Positions 4,998 to 5,592 of a stretch of 5,592 bases of DNA are shown here, one piece after another. The translations under genes were made by a program, and so were the position numbers. Origin of the DNA: Actinomycetes bacterium (GTDB lineage: Bacteria; Planctomycetota; Phycisphaerae; JAACET01); NCBI GenBank assembly GCA_030631725.1, contig DAOVKO010000143.1, positions 1 through 5,592 on the forward strand, in the 5' to 3' direction. Position 1 is the first letter of the stretch, and each line of letters starts with the position of its first letter. The notes beneath the pieces were generated by a model. That model was not told the DNA's origin, ran no database searches, and worked only from the letters and a program-made list of their open reading frames with translations.

Positions 4998-5592
4998 GTG
5001 TCTCAGCTCAGCAACATCGAGCTCCCCAGCCCGCAGGCTCGGGCTTTTACGCTTATCGAACTGCTGATGGTCGTGGCCATCATTGCCCTGCTGGTGTCTA
5101 TTCTGGTCCCAGCCCTGCAGCAGGCCCGCAATTCCGCCAGAATTGTAGTCTGCGCCGCCAATCAACGGCAGCTCGGCATTGCCTGGCACGTCTACCTCTC
5201 CAGCAATGACTTCGCCTTCCCACGCTGGCGTCTGAATATCCAATGGTTCTACGGCGGAAAGGAGCCCTCTATTGTCAGCGGCCCGGTCCTGCCCTATCGT
5301 CCCCTAAACCCCTACGTTGCTCTGCGCGAAACGGACGAACAATGGGCCCGGGTCTTTCGATGCCCGGGTGACCGCCCCATCACGAACGCCAGCGGAGAGT
5401 TCGCCATTACCAAGGGAAATACCGCCTTCGACTACTTCGGCAACAGTTATCTCATGAACTGGCTGCTATTGCTGCCCTACGACATGAAGGAAGAAAGGTA
5501 CCTCTTGGGCCAAACCTTCCGCCTCGCTGACGTCGAACTCTCTCACGAGCGCGTCATGCTCCTCGGCGACTGCCAGTGGTATTACACCACCA
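4998..5592 (+). CDS. Prepilin-like (type II secretion/type IV pilin N-methylation domain) protein, partial at the right edge
   Basis: An open frame of 198 codons continues past the window. After a short basic leader, [25 protein letters not shown] (residues 16-40) is a class III prepilin signal. Cleavage by prepilin peptidase is expected between Ala16 and Phe17, with Glu21 as the conserved +5 residue, followed by a single hydrophobic helix. The residue before the cleavage site is Ala where Gly is usual. Past the helix, [29 protein letters not shown] (43-71) and RCPGD (121-125) with [10 protein letters not shown] (145-154) resemble the large family of pseudopilin-like proteins of Planctomycetota, whose job is mostly unknown. 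The GTG start at 4998 has GGAG 7 nt upstream, and the in-frame stop at 4971-4973 limits any extension. It is transcribed divergently from kdsD. The C-terminal part is missing. Confidence 0.87.
   Translation, partial: MSQLSNIELPSPQARAFTLIELLMVVAIIALLVSILVPALQQARNSARIVVCAANQRQLGIAWHVYLSSNDFAFPRWRLNIQWFYGGKEPSIVSGPVLPYRPLNPYVALRETDEQWARVFRCPGDRPITNASGEFAITKGNTAFDYFGNSYLMNWLLLLPYDMKEERYLLGQTFRLADVELSHERVMLLGDCQWYYTT

Overview
The window looks like chromosomal DNA from a Gram-negative, probably anaerobic bacterium. My best guess is Planctomycetota, class Phycisphaerae or a relative. The reasons are the N-methylated, prepilin-like secreted protein with a long cysteine-containing C-terminal domain, a style abundant in that group, together with a Kdo pathway gene, a DAP pathway gene and an RnfC-like protein. 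The taxon is inferred from gene style and is not proven by any marker gene.

Layout from left to right. Positions 1-940 (minus strand) hold the N-terminal 313 codons of an RnfC-like redox subunit that runs off the left edge. Positions 990-1473 hold a small four-helix-bundle (S23/IVP family) gene enclosed by inverted arrays of 7-bp repeats. Positions 1475-2728 (minus) encode a class I/II PLP aminotransferase of the AlaC/DapL type. Positions 2739-3605 (minus) encode 4-hydroxy-tetrahydrodipicolinate synthase (DapA). Positions 3638-3785 hold a second inverted heptamer array of the same design, with a different heptamer and no gene. Positions 3791-4897 (minus) encode arabinose-5-phosphate isomerase (KdsD/KpsF/GutQ family, SIS plus two CBS domains). 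Positions 4898-4997 are a divergent intergenic region with a perfect TATAAT box. From 4998 to the right edge (plus strand) runs a partial prepilin-like gene.

How the genes work together. kdsD, dapA and the aminotransferase lie in one direction and all serve envelope building: Kdo for LPS, and diaminopimelate for peptidoglycan and lysine. dapA and the aminotransferase are 10 bp apart, with the second gene's Shine-Dalgarno overlapping the dapA stop, so they are almost certainly cotranscribed. A DapA plus DapL pairing would fit the one-step aminotransferase route to LL-DAP. The RnfC-like gene is a separate unit.

The most interesting signal is the pair of heptamer-array elements. Both are arrays of 7-bp units repeated in tandem and inverted around a core. 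Both begin within 1-5 bp after the stop codon of a minus-strand gene. They differ in heptamer (CTTGAGG against AATCATT) and in cargo (a four-helix-bundle gene against a 64-bp core). This suggests a family of small insertion elements linked to S23-type proteins. No rRNA, tRNA, CRISPR array or recognisable transposase gene was seen.
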